Source of the DNA: Diospyros lotus
Lineage: Eukaryota > Streptophyta > Magnoliopsida > Ericales > Ebenaceae
Length of the DNA stretch: 64,000 nucleotides
NCBI RefSeq assembly: GCF_014633365.1
Contig: NC_068352.1
Coordinates: 62,001 to 126,000, forward strand
Reading direction: 5' to 3'
The notes under the pieces are model-generated. The model worked only from the letters and a program-made list of their open reading frames with translations, ran no database searches and had not been told where the DNA came from. Position numbers and translations under genes: made by a program. Shown here piece by piece: positions 35,101 to 47,100 of the stretch (the stretch's first letter is position 1; every line of letters begins with the position of its first letter).

Positions 35101-38100
35101 ATCAGATATCCTTAACAGATATCTTTAACACTTATCTGTTAAAGATATCTGTTATGACCATGACAAGAAATTAAAACAGTTGCAGTGAATATATCAGTCA
35201 CGACCGCAATCAACGATACCATGGCCCTACTGCAATCGTTTTTTTCATTTTCTTGTACATGGCTGCCATTTATCTCTTTTCCTCTCCCATCAACGCAAAT
35301 ACACACAGTACATGTATAATATATGATACATAATGGAGAGAGAATGAGAGAAACTCATATCTCTTGAATCATAAACAATATATACACATATATTTAGACT
35401 ACAGAGAATGGTAAAAAAACAAAAAAATGATAGATGGATATATATATATATGTACCTTATATATATAGAGTAATAGAGAGAGAAGGAAAAAGATCTATTG
35501 AAAAAGAAGAAGACGAAGGGGATCGTAGGCTGATTTAAATCGGGGGCATTTTAGTCTATTTAACTCTCAAAAGTCCTAGTTTTGCAAAAAAAAATTAAGA
35601 ATCTTATTTTTGCAAAGTTCTTTGCCGGCCATCCTATTTTTGCAAATTTCTCACTCTTGTCTGGTATGACTGGAAGCACTGGTCACATGGTTGTGGATGG
35701 CTCTAATACCATAAAACATACAATAATAATACAAATGATATCTTCCCCACACCTAACCCTAATCACCCATGCATCTTATATACACTCACAATCACAACTC
35801 TCCCATTATTTAAAATCAAAAGAAATGAAAGACAAACAACCCATAAATTATGAGCCATTTGCCCCCCATTAGACTCCAGAATTTGGGGGATAATTTATCC
35901 CCCATTTCCTACAAGCCTACACATATTTGTAGGCTCCACAAGCCCTATAAGATACACACAAAATGGATATTGTACTTCAGCACAGATACAACAGATACAT
36001 GTATGGACATATACAAGGATAGGAAGGGATACATATACAAGGATAGGAAGGGATACAGGATATTGCATTTTGAAGAAAATGAGATATGGATGTAAAGATG
36101 TCAAATTCTCCTATCCAAAAATATCCTTTATAATATTTTTTAATTTCAAAATTTTACATTTAAAACTAAATTTTTTGGATAAATATAATAATTTTTAGTT
36201 GAAATTTTTAAATTTAAAATTGGATTTTATGGATAACCATAAGAATTTCAAATGATATTTCAAACTAAAAAACTATTATAAAGGATATATTTTAATAGGA
36301 GAATTTCAAATGATATCATTTGAATTTCTCCTATCCAAATATATCCTTTAAAAACTTGTAATTGGGAATAGTCACATTTTAAATTGTTTCATTTGAAATT
36401 TTTTTATTTAAAATTAAATTATTTGGATAATTCTCCCATCCAAAAATAGCATGCAAGAATGATACAAGTAAATTTGAACTATAGACATCAATGGATGCCG
36501 AATTCATCAAATAAAGTATTCTTGAAAAAAAAAAAAAAAAAACCTTAAGGTAACATGCTTTGCTCTTTAAACAACTCATAAACTACTTCAACCTTTACAA
36601 GTGACTAACCATTACTGCTTTGTTATATTGCATTCACTTAATTGAATTCCATATTATCTCCATTTAGATACTTTACAATTTCGTGTTGACAACTGATAAT
36701 AAAAAACTAATATACTCTACAATAAGATGACAGACAATAGAGCATATTAGTGACAAGACCCTGAAGAGTAATATAGCAAAATGAGTTGTGCATGCATTGT
36801 TTGTGCCCGATGATTATGTGTATGCATATATATAGATATATAATAGATTTGAGTTTAATTTTCAGTGAATTTTTAAAATACATGATATATTTCTTGTAAC
36901 TAGAAAATATATTTTTATATACATATTTTTATTTTAGAGAGGAGGAGATAGAGAGTTTAAAAAAACAAGGGTAAAATAGTCATTTTCTCTTTTTTTTTAA
37001 ATGGTGGTCACTATCATTTTCAAAATGTCAAAAGTACCACCTGAACAACAAAAAAGATTAAACCTCAAGGGTGCTCGCTGTAATTTACCCTGAGATAAAA
37101 AAAAAAAAAAAACTACATAATCAGTGTTCCTAGCTTACACTTTCAATCATATCCAACTCCAGGCAAATCCTTGCTATTAGATGTGACACATGCTTTCACG
37201 TGTCTCATAAATCACCACTAGTAGACATGTTACATGGTGTGTATGATACATGCTTTGATGCAATAAGTATGACTCCCATACACATTGGATAAAAATGTTG
37301 TTTACTTTTGTATACTTAGTTTTGATGATGAAAAATAATATTTTATTTAATCCCTAAGTCATGAATCAAGGTTGTGGTTTTCAACATAAATCAATTTCAA
37401 TATCAAGTATTAGTTTGTGAGAATAAAAACTAAATGAATTTCAAGTATCAAGATTCCAAAGTCATATTTTTCTAAGCTTGGAAAGTTAGTACCTTATAAG
37501 GAGACATATATGAAAATGTTTTCTTTTTAGAAAACTAACTCCCGGTAATTCAATAGCTAACATTCATTAGTGATAAAATGATTTTTAACGAATTTTTCAA
37601 GAAATAGAAAGTGTATATCTTGGAGGTGGTAAAATTGCAAAATCCTAAATTTGTACTGAAACCCAAATTCTACTTTCTTATTCTTATAGATTTTAATTTT
37701 TTAGATATTTTTATTGAATCCAAGTGGGAGGTACTTTCTTATTTACATTTATGTATTAAAGTAAATGGAATGTAAAATATAAATTAAACAAAATGAGGAC
37801 ATATTTACAACAAATGTAAATATGTTGTAATGTTTTCAAGCTTCATTCTGTTGACTATCTTCTTCATCTGTCAACCGTGTGCTTCAATCTGTTGACTATG
37901 CCCATAAATAGTCGACTATGTGCTTAAAGATAGTCGACTATGCCTATTGTTTTGTTGACTATGTGTGGCTTCTGTTGACTATATTTCATTCTGTCGACTA
38001 TTGTGCAAAGATAGTCGACTATGCTATTTATTCTGTCGACTATGTATACACATGATATTCAAATTTTTCTTCATATTTTTGAATCTGTCGACTATGTGAA

Positions 38101-41100
38101 TGTGATAGTCGACTATCAGTAGATTTTGTTGAACAATAGTCGATTATGCTTTCTTGTCTGTTGATTATGTCTTTGTTTTACTTGAAAATATAGTCAACTA
38201 TGCATTGTCTTCTGTCGACTATCTCTTTTCACAGAAAGCTATAACGGCTAGTTTTTCAAACTCCAACGGCCACAAACGGCTACATTTCTCTTCAATCTTT
38301 TGGGAAACTTATAAATACAAGTCATGGATGATCAAGAGGAGGCTAATGGATGGAAACGAGATGATCTAAATATTACAAATCATTTTATTCGAAGCTTACA
38401 GTGTTCTGTGCTTTCATTGTTATACTTTTCTTTCTAAGGCTTTGTTCTATTATTGTTGATACATTCATTTAAGCCTTGTTTAATCTTGAAAGACATTGTA
38501 ACTAAGAGATTCATCTCTTAGATTCTCTCATATTCTATATTTCTTATTCTTCCTAGCTTGTGTAGCTAGAAGACCCATTTGAGTGGGAGGTTTTTGTATT
38601 TTCCTAGTCTTGGACTAGAGGACCTACTTGGTTTAAGTAAGGGGTTTTAATGGATGGTTTGAAAAATCCTTAGTGAGGAGCTAAGGTAGTGGATTAGGTT
38701 TGGGTTAAGCCGAACCACTATAAATCCTTGTGTTTTCTTGTACTTCTGTTCTTTGATATATTTATCTTTCCAAGCATTTCATTATTCCTCACTCAATTCA
38801 CATATTTATCTTTATTCATGTGTCATTTTTATGCTTTACGCTTTAAAACTCTAAAACCTCAATCTGTATCAAAAAGTTTTTCAAGTTCTATCAATCAAGT
38901 TTTTAAAATAACCAATTCACCCCCCCTCTTGGTGTGTGCCATAGCACCTCCCATTCTAACAAAAAATACAAGACATACTTGGCAGTTTTCATTCTTCATA
39001 GATGCCCAAACTAAGTGACTATGGATGCAGTTGAAATATTTCAAAAGAAGATGTTTATAATGTGAAAAAAAGAAAGTTATGATACCCATTCAAGAAGATA
39101 TATCTTTTCTGCGTCCAAGCTTGAGTCAGAATTTGGTCTTCCACTGACAATCTCAAGAGCTACAACTCCAAAGCCAAATACATCTGCCTTTTCTGTAAGA
39201 TGCCCACGCATGGCATACTCAGGTGCAAGGTACCCACTACATCAGAACCAGAAAACAATGCCTTGAAGATATTACAATCGCAAAAGATTTTTAAATCAAC
39301 CAATGTATTGAGCTAGACTGATGAGAATCTTACATTGTCCCAGCAACACGAGTGCTTATGTGAGTTTTCTTGTCATCATAAAGTTTGGCCAAACCAAAAT
39401 CAGAAATTTTGGGGTTGAGATCAGAGTCAAGAAGAATGTTGCTGGCTTTCACATCTCTATGTACAATGCGAAGCCGTGATTCTTCATGAAGATAAGCCAG
39501 ACCTCTTGCTACTCCCAAGCATACATCAAAACGAGTAGGCCAGTCAAGAGATAAACTTCTCTGTCCTGCTTCAGAAATGCCAAATATGGTTATATCTCAT
39601 GCATTCTCAATCTTTGCTGATTCTTATACTTATAGATCTGTAGAGGTGATATGCTCATACCAAATAATGCTTGATCAAGACTCTTGTTTTCGAGATACTC
39701 ATAAACAAGAAGTCTTTTATCTCCCTCAATACAGCATCCATACAATTTTACAAGATTTCGGTGCTGCACAGCAGATATGGTGGCAATCTCCGCAACAAAT
39801 TGACTCTTTCCTTGGTGAGATGCAACAGAAAGTTGCTTAACAGCAACCACCCTCCCGTCATTTAGTGTTCCCTATGAGCAGAGGACTTGAAATAAATTGT
39901 CTAGTTACAACTATAGTGCTGTTGTAATATGGACAACTATTTTTTTTTTCCTTTATAATATCTCTTTATATTAAAATCTAGTATCAGTAATCAGCATGAC
40001 CTAATCAAATTTCTATTTTGCAATGATTTAAAAAGCAAGAAAGGGCTGACTAAGGAAAATCCTGAAGGAACAGTACAAACAGCTCATATTCTCATTCTGG
40101 ACACCATTTAACAAAGCAATATGAATAGCTCAATGACTTCTTCTTGATAAGAAGAATAGCTAACCTTATAAACAGGTCCAAAGCCTCCCTCCCCAAGTTT
40201 ATTTTCAGTATGGAAATCTTCTGTTGCAGCCCTTAGTTCAGCATAACTGAAAGTATAAGGTCTAGCATCCATCCCTAGGAACTCTGCAAGTTCATTACAA
40301 CATTTCCATTGTGAATATTTAGGAAGCTATATAGGTCATGAATTTAGTATGCTCACATTGATGGTAAAAATCATCCTGTGCACATAATTAGTGAAGGATA
40401 GCAGATTATACAAGAAATATATTTGATGCATACACAAATAATGGTCCCAGACCAGACTAGAATGGCCTTTTATTGAAGATGACAGAGACAAATTGCAATA
40501 TTTTTCTGTTGAAAGAGTGCAGTAAATAAACTTGGCTCAATCTCCATTCTTATTCGTCTATTATTACCTTCATCGTCATTCATATGTGGCCTTTTCCTTC
40601 TTCGTATGAAACAGAATAATACAAACACAGACAGAAAGATTATAACTCCAACAGGAACAGCAACACCTACAATCAAACCAGTATTGGTCTTATTACTGGT
40701 TGGAGGTTTGTTACTAACAGTGGGGTTGAATTCTGCACAAAAACTCAATTGTCAAAACCTTGACATTAATATGACAATACATCAAATTTCTTGACTTGCA
40801 TCAAATAATGTCAAATAATATTACCTGGGGTGGCACTAATTGCTGAAATAGAAGGTCCATATGTGCCTTGAGCAGGTACACAGCAAGTCCCTTTACCAGC
40901 CCAAAAGAGATGGATTTCAAGGTAGTTTTCTGAGACATTAATGTTCAAAAAATTCTTTTGAACAGCTCGGTAAGAGGATCCATTTGCTTCCTTTTGTATA
41001 TCAAAAGCTTTTGACACTAGATTCCCCTATAATGAACAACTTGACAACTTGAGAGAGAGAGAAAGAGAGAGAGAAAAGAAAAGAAAAAAGAAAAAAGAAG

Positions 41101-44100
41101 AAAGAAGAAAGAAACAAAAGGAAGAACATAAACATGAAGAAAAACAGAAAGAACTATATCGATCCATGGGTTTTGTTGACAAGTTGGAAAATAAAAATTC
41201 TGAAAAAGAAATCACAAGGACATTTATCATATCTCATGCTTGGAAAAAATTTTAAGCAACAGAACCACAACAACATATCAAGCCTTGACCCCACCATGTC
41301 AAGTGACAGATTCTGCAACTATCTGTCGGTGGTAAAAATAAAGCTAATAGGCTGACAATTCAGTGGCAGTCAAGTGAGACAAGGTACTAGTCTAAATGCA
41401 GCTATCTGTAGTGAATATGAACCATTCTAAGACCTAGGGCTGATGATTAATAATTTACTACAGAAGGAATGAATAGAAAGGTGGTAACTCAGCCAAAAAG
41501 AGAGCAGAAAAAAACACAGTTTTTTATCTGATTCCAGAACTTAGCACAGACCTGGATGTAGATATCAAAAACACGCCTTCCAAGACCTTTCCAAGTATTA
41601 GTAGGATTCGCAATAGTTATCTCTGCAAACTTGAGAATCACAGTATAATTACCATTCTCCAACCCTAACCCATAGTATCTTAATGATCCTGGAGATATTC
41701 TTGCTGTCTGAAACAGCTCTGAATCCAAAGTATCCGTGAACTGAGATGAAGCGAAACTGGTATATTGAGGGTTATTGCTCTCACCAAAGCGTCCAACATT
41801 ACTTACTGCCCACCTGTTTGTGCTAGTGAGATAGTAAGTGGCTGGACCCAAAGTCTCATTCTCCCTCTCATATGTAATCTTGTCACTGGATGTAATCTGA
41901 GGACCACCACACTTAATTGCAAAGCTAGAATCTGAAAACCAACAGGAAAGAGGAATTTGTTAGATTAAGTTCATATAGGTAATTTCAATTAACAGCATCC
42001 ATAACTTGTTCAGATGCAAATTATGGATTCACTGCACCATTGGAATGGGAATCTACAATTTTAGAAAGACAAATTGAGTTTGCTCCAGTGTAGTGCCACA
42101 ACCACTAGGGGCAGCAGTGCCTAAATGGTGCCATGCCATGGTCGACACCCTCTAGAGGTGTATATTGTTACATATATAAATTTTAAATGTTTATGACCAT
42201 CTTGAAATTTAAGTTTTTAAATTTGAAATCTCAAAATTTTTTAGATTTAAATTCCAAGTTTCCACCAAAGGGTAGAAATTCTCAATTAAAATACATCTTT
42301 TAAAATTAAAATACATGACACATCTTTTAAAATTAGAGTACACAGCACTTGTTCACTAGAACTAATTTCATACTACGAATATTTTAAACTCACAACAATC
42401 CTTTCTAATTTTCAAAACTAATTTTATAAATATTTAAAAAATTTAAAACCTTTTATTTTCATATGGGTTGGCCAAGGCTCAGCCATTTTGGCGGTCAGGG
42501 CCAGGTTGTGGGCTATCATCCCTAGGCTTGGCACGACACTGGTATGTGGGTCAAGCTTGGCTCAGTTTGCTTTCTATAGTAGGCGGGCCAAGCTATCTAA
42601 CATCTTTAACACTCTCTCAGCTGCAACCAATCATATATTCAAGCCTAACTTGCTTACTTATCCTTGAATTATATTCCTTTTGGGTTGATCTCGTGGTTCA
42701 CTCAATCCATATGATGTGAAGGTCAGGTTATGGCTCAAGCCTATTGGGAGTATTGGAGAAATAATTCAAATGTGGCTTTTTTTAATTGGTCTTGCAAACT
42801 CAGTCTTAGTTCTCCACTTATTTAGGTACTATTAGTTAATAGGTCTTAGTTCTCCACTTATTTAAGTTTAATAGAAATATGACTGTGGATGATGATGTTA
42901 TGGTAAAATTGGAAGATCGAATCATACCAAGAAAAGAATAATTTAGATATTTTGGATCAATCATCCAAAAAGGTGGGGATATTAACGAGGATGTTACCCA
43001 TAAAATTAGGGTAAGATGGTTAAATGCAAAAGTGCATCTAGTGATTTATGTGATAGTAAGATTCTGTTAGAGCTAAAAGGAAAATTTTATAAAATAGCTA
43101 TAAAACCAATCTTGTTGTATGGCACAGAATGTTGGATATTAAATTACCAACATGAGCAAAATATGAACGTAACCAATATGAGGATGCTAAGGTAAATTTG
43201 TGGTCATACAAGAAAAGTAAAATTAGAAATGAGGTTATTCATGATAAGGTTGGTGACTCATACTAAAGATAAGGTGAGGGAGACATGAAGATGGTTTTGT
43301 CATGTGAAAAGAAGATGTATAGAGGGCCCTTTGAGAAGAGTTGATGAAATGAAACAAGTAGTTAGCAGAAGGGGTAGAGGAAAACCAAAAATAAAAACTT
43401 TGGTGGGAGACACTTGGGTTTGACATTAAGTATATGTGCGTTATAGAAGATAAGGCTGGATAAAAATGAATGGAAATCAAGAATTCATATAGTCGACCCC
43501 ACGTGGTTGGACAAAGGCGTGCATATTGTTGTTGTTGTTTGTTGCTGTAGTTCCTAGAACAAATCTAGATACATAGACATACTCCTTAACATTTTGTCCT
43601 TTAGGACCTTAGTTAAGCCCTGGAAACCTCAAGAATTGCTACCATTATTGTTGAACTTGCAACTTAGTATTTAAGTTTTTAGGAACTGAAACCTCAGAAT
43701 TTAACCCCATTTTGATAATTAATATAATCTATCAAATGGTGTCCAAAATTCTCACTAATTGGCATATCTTATCCACCTTTATGAGGTTAACCTTCGGTTT
43801 AAACATTCCTTCATTATCCCACTAAATTTTGGCTTCAAATAGAGATCTTTGACCAACTAGTCAAGCCTTCTTTGGGGCATTTTATCAAACATTTTATTTG
43901 TTACTTCCAACCATTTTCATCAATTCTGATTCTAAGGTCATTTCTAGAATTTCGGGTTCATGCCCTTCTGGAGGGAAAAATGACCACTTTTCCTCAGAGG
44001 TCATTTTTCCTTTAATCCTTCTATATCCATTTCTAAGGTCAACAACTTTCACATCCCTCGTATTATTATTTTTGGTTATTTTCCATGACCCTTCTTTATT

Positions 44101-47100
44101 ACTTTCCTTCATTTTTGGAGTGTCACAAAAAGTGTTGAATTGTTAACCACCATTTGATCTAAAAGCTTAAGTTGGTAGACAGGTGGTTAACATCTTTTAC
44201 TATTTTTACTCTCAATGAGTGATGAGAATCACGGAGAGCCAACTAACAATGATGCAATTGGACGAGTCAACCTAGTCAACCATGTCGAAATTGAATGATT
44301 GACAAGATTTGCGCATAAAAAGGAATGGTGGTTGATTGTAAGCTTTGGACACATGATTGATTGGTTAATTGATTGACAAGATTTGAGAGCATAAAAAGGA
44401 ATGGATGGTTGATTGATTGCCTGATTGATTGAAAAGATCTGGGAGCATAAAAGGAATGATTAATTGATTGATTGGTTGATTGACAAGATCCAGTTATTTA
44501 TTTATTTCCTATGTGATTTAGGATTTTTATTAGTTTCCAAGTAGAATTAGGATTTAATTATTCACCTATTTAGAGGCTTTTCCATTGTAAACATTAGACA
44601 AAGATTATTATGAATTTTTGAATTTGAGAGATCCCTCTCTTCAATTTTGTTCTTCAATGAGCAAAACTTCGAACTTATCAAAGGAATGATTCCTTTGTGG
44701 CGTTCAAAACCCAAACTTATAAAAAATCTGGGCAGTCTTTGTGGCGTTAAACAATTCTTGGTTCCTGTTTCCGCATAATCAACGGGTCGAGAATTCTTTG
44801 CCTTCTATCCGATTTTGGCTTTTTTGGGGTTCGTTTCAATCTTTTGTGGGTTCCTTTGGCCTTGTCCCATCTCGGGTTCACATCAATGCGCCCCTTCATG
44901 TGTGGCCAAGCTTCACTACATAACTAGTCCAAACACGTGCAACAATTTAAATGCTAAGTTAGCAATGAGATTTGAATTCGAGACTTTTGCCTACTTTGAT
45001 ACCATGTTGAATTGTTAACCACCATATGATCTAAAAGCTTAAGCTAGTAGATAGAGGGTTAATTTCATCTTTTCTATTACTATTTTTACTCTCAATAGAA
45101 ATTATACAAAATTAAATTCCATTTACATAGAAAAATAAAGTGTATTTTGCAAGACAAGCTAAACTTTATAGGTGTCTCATTGCTCCATTATAGGTATGCT
45201 AAAGGGCAACCATGCTTCTTTGAGGTTCAGCTTCATATTTTTTATGGACCTATAAGGTATATCATATGATTTATAATAGACAAACAAACTTGAAATTTGG
45301 TCAAGAAAAATTTCAAACACATGTTCTTCTCAATCTCATATTATTCATATTCATGCTCAGCACTCAGAATCACAGTTAGGGATGTTTTAAATTGCACTTA
45401 CAGATAGGTGAATCGCGATTACAAGGAAAGTTCCTCTGGAGACAGCTCAGTCCTAGAGGCAAAGCACTGAAAGTAGACAAAGAATGTGAATCATTCCAAA
45501 AGATGTCGAATCTGATGATTTTGAGAAAACAACAGCACTATATGTGATAATGTTGTTCAAAAATGTCATGATATTCATGTGTGAATGTCTAATACTGAAG
45601 TGACGAGTGAGGTAAATGTAATCAAGAAGAAGTAGGAACAGAAGATCAGAAGTTTAAGTGATTGTCTCATTAGGTTGAGTCTTTGACTTGATCTCTGGGT
45701 GATTTTTATTAGTATTTACATTGTACAATTTGGAGATGCTAGGTCACTGTGGTAGTCAATATGATTATGAGCCTTATCAAGCCTATAATCAAGGCCTTGA
45801 TGCATAATGATGTTTGCAAAGATGAACAAGATTTGGGTATCCAGCACATTGAAGACTTTAATCTATTAACTGCTTTCCTTTTCCTTTTCTTTATTTTCCA
45901 CACTACTTCCCCCTCTCCCCTTTCTTTTCTTCTCCATTGCAGGTTATTTCCCTCTCTTCTTTTTCTATGAGCTGCTTTGACTGTGGTCTTTTTTCTTTAT
46001 TTTTACAGGTTTTCTTAATTATATACATACTAAAGCTTTATATTGACCTTCTTCAGTTATCATACAATCTATCACATCCAAAACATAAGATTACGTCAAA
46101 AGAAAGCCGATGAGAAATAATCTATAGTAAGATTAACAACACAACTGTGTTAAGCTGTAAATGTTGCTCAACTACACATGAAAAGTTTTTTTTCAATTGT
46201 GAGTAGGTCAATAAAAATTCCTCTTTCTTCAAAAAAAAAATGGTGCTATCACTAGTTAGGATATCAGAATCTTAAAAAGCTTTTTAGTTATTGCATTAAG
46301 CAGTACTACAACCATACTTAAACAGGTGGTACTGAGCTCTTGCTGCAAGGAAATTATTTTTTTCTATTGCCATCAAATGTTCAGATAGCTGACCCCATAT
46401 AGTAGGATAAAAGGATTGGCATGTTGTTGTTGCCATTGAATGTTCAGAAGCTAAGAACAATAGTAAAAACATATAGTGGAAGAGAATTACCTGTTATTAG
46501 AACTTTCTATTGTGAAATTATTCGCTACTAAATTACTGCATATAAAACATGGAAAAACTCAATGTCAGTTTCAAGAGATTAATCAGAAGGTAACAAGTGA
46601 TACAAAATGCAGTCTCAAGAAGACTTAGAGTAACTCAAACTTTGAAGGTTGCCAATCAAATATTACAAGATAACAAGAACCAAAACCACAAATGTTGAAA
46701 ACAAAAGCATTGAGAAAGAAAGAAAAGTAATCTTTACGTACAGTTGTAAGCCTGTTTCATTGACCCAAGAAGGAAAGCTCCCAGATAATTCATTGTATGA
46801 CAAATCTCTGCACGTAATAGTATTACAGGAACATTCAGCTGATATCCATATTACTGATAACCCTAACTTGTCAAGTGTCAAGTTTAGGCATAAAGTTAGT
46901 ACTTTTGAATTGCTAGGCATAATTTATTGATGATACCATTTACAGGCATTATACTTAAGCTGCAATTCCTTGCTAGAGGATTGTGCCAAAAAAGGTACAA
47001 CAACAACAACATATCCAGCCTTTATCCCACTATGTGGGGTCGGCTACATGAATTGTAGACTTCTATGTGGGTTACATCCCAACAAATAGTTTGTATAGAA

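Larger units (their letters stand above)
24275..35913 (-). mobile_element. Outer Ty1/copia retrotransposon, interrupted by two nested elements
   Basis: LTRs of 202 bp at 35712-35913 (5') and 24275-24476 (3') differ at about 11 positions (94-95% identity by eye). TSD AGCCT flanks both ends (24270-24274 and 35914-35918). The primer site (TGGTATTAGAGCCA) abuts the 5' LTR, and the polypurine tract aagcttgagggggaa-like sequence abuts the 3' LTR. Coding remnants on the minus strand follow copia order: gag with a CX2CX4HX4C knuckle near 28050, integrase region 26405-27632, reverse transcriptase and RNase H 24484-26550. Many stops and frameshifts make it non-autonomous. The copia insertion at 28724 interrupts gag; a MULE at 34639 interrupts the leader. 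Confidence 0.93.
37296..38961 (+). mobile_element. Solo LTR of a SIRE/Maximus-type copia element (1,666 bp)
   Basis: It starts tgttgtttacttttgtatac, followed by ttttgatgatgaaaaa, and ends 'tcaccccccctcttggtgtg', then cattctaaca. Both phrases are characteristic of SIRE/Maximus LTRs as I know them. No internal sequence remains and AAAAA flanks both ends, so unequal recombination between two LTRs removed the rest. It holds a GTCGAC array and a TATA box. It points along the plus strand, opposite to the host gene. Confidence 0.85.
23127..39085 (-). other. Intron 22 of the receptor kinase, 15,959 bp, mostly transposons
   Basis: Donor gtatca at the exon 22 edge and acceptor ttttag at exon 23. Elements with defined ends occupy about 13.5 kb: an outer copia (24275-35913) carrying a nested copia and a nested MULE, a MITE (36103-36306) and a solo LTR (37296-38961). 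What remains (about 2.4 kb, at 23127-24269, 35919-36102, 36307-37290 and 38967-39085) is AT-rich with no gene. Both copia elements lie in the same orientation as the host gene; the solo LTR is opposite. Confidence 0.9.
41932..45401 (-). other. Intron 15 of the receptor kinase (3,470 bp)
   Basis: It separates the cysteine linker from the malectin exon. It contains a LINE relic (42890-43545), a TRIM-like element (44133-45094) and, at about 43690-44130, sequence resembling an LTR fragment whose inverse begins tgacactccaaaaatgaag. The remainder (41932-42890) is AT-rich without a gene. Confidence 0.75.

Noticed and set aside
34947..35152. Palindrome array as a CRISPR array
   Set aside because: Repeats are 12 bp or so, occur on both strands and have no uniform spacers; the host is a plant.
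41049..41255. Lys/Glu-rich frame in intron 16
   Set aside because: Produced by a GA-rich microsatellite within a kinase intron.
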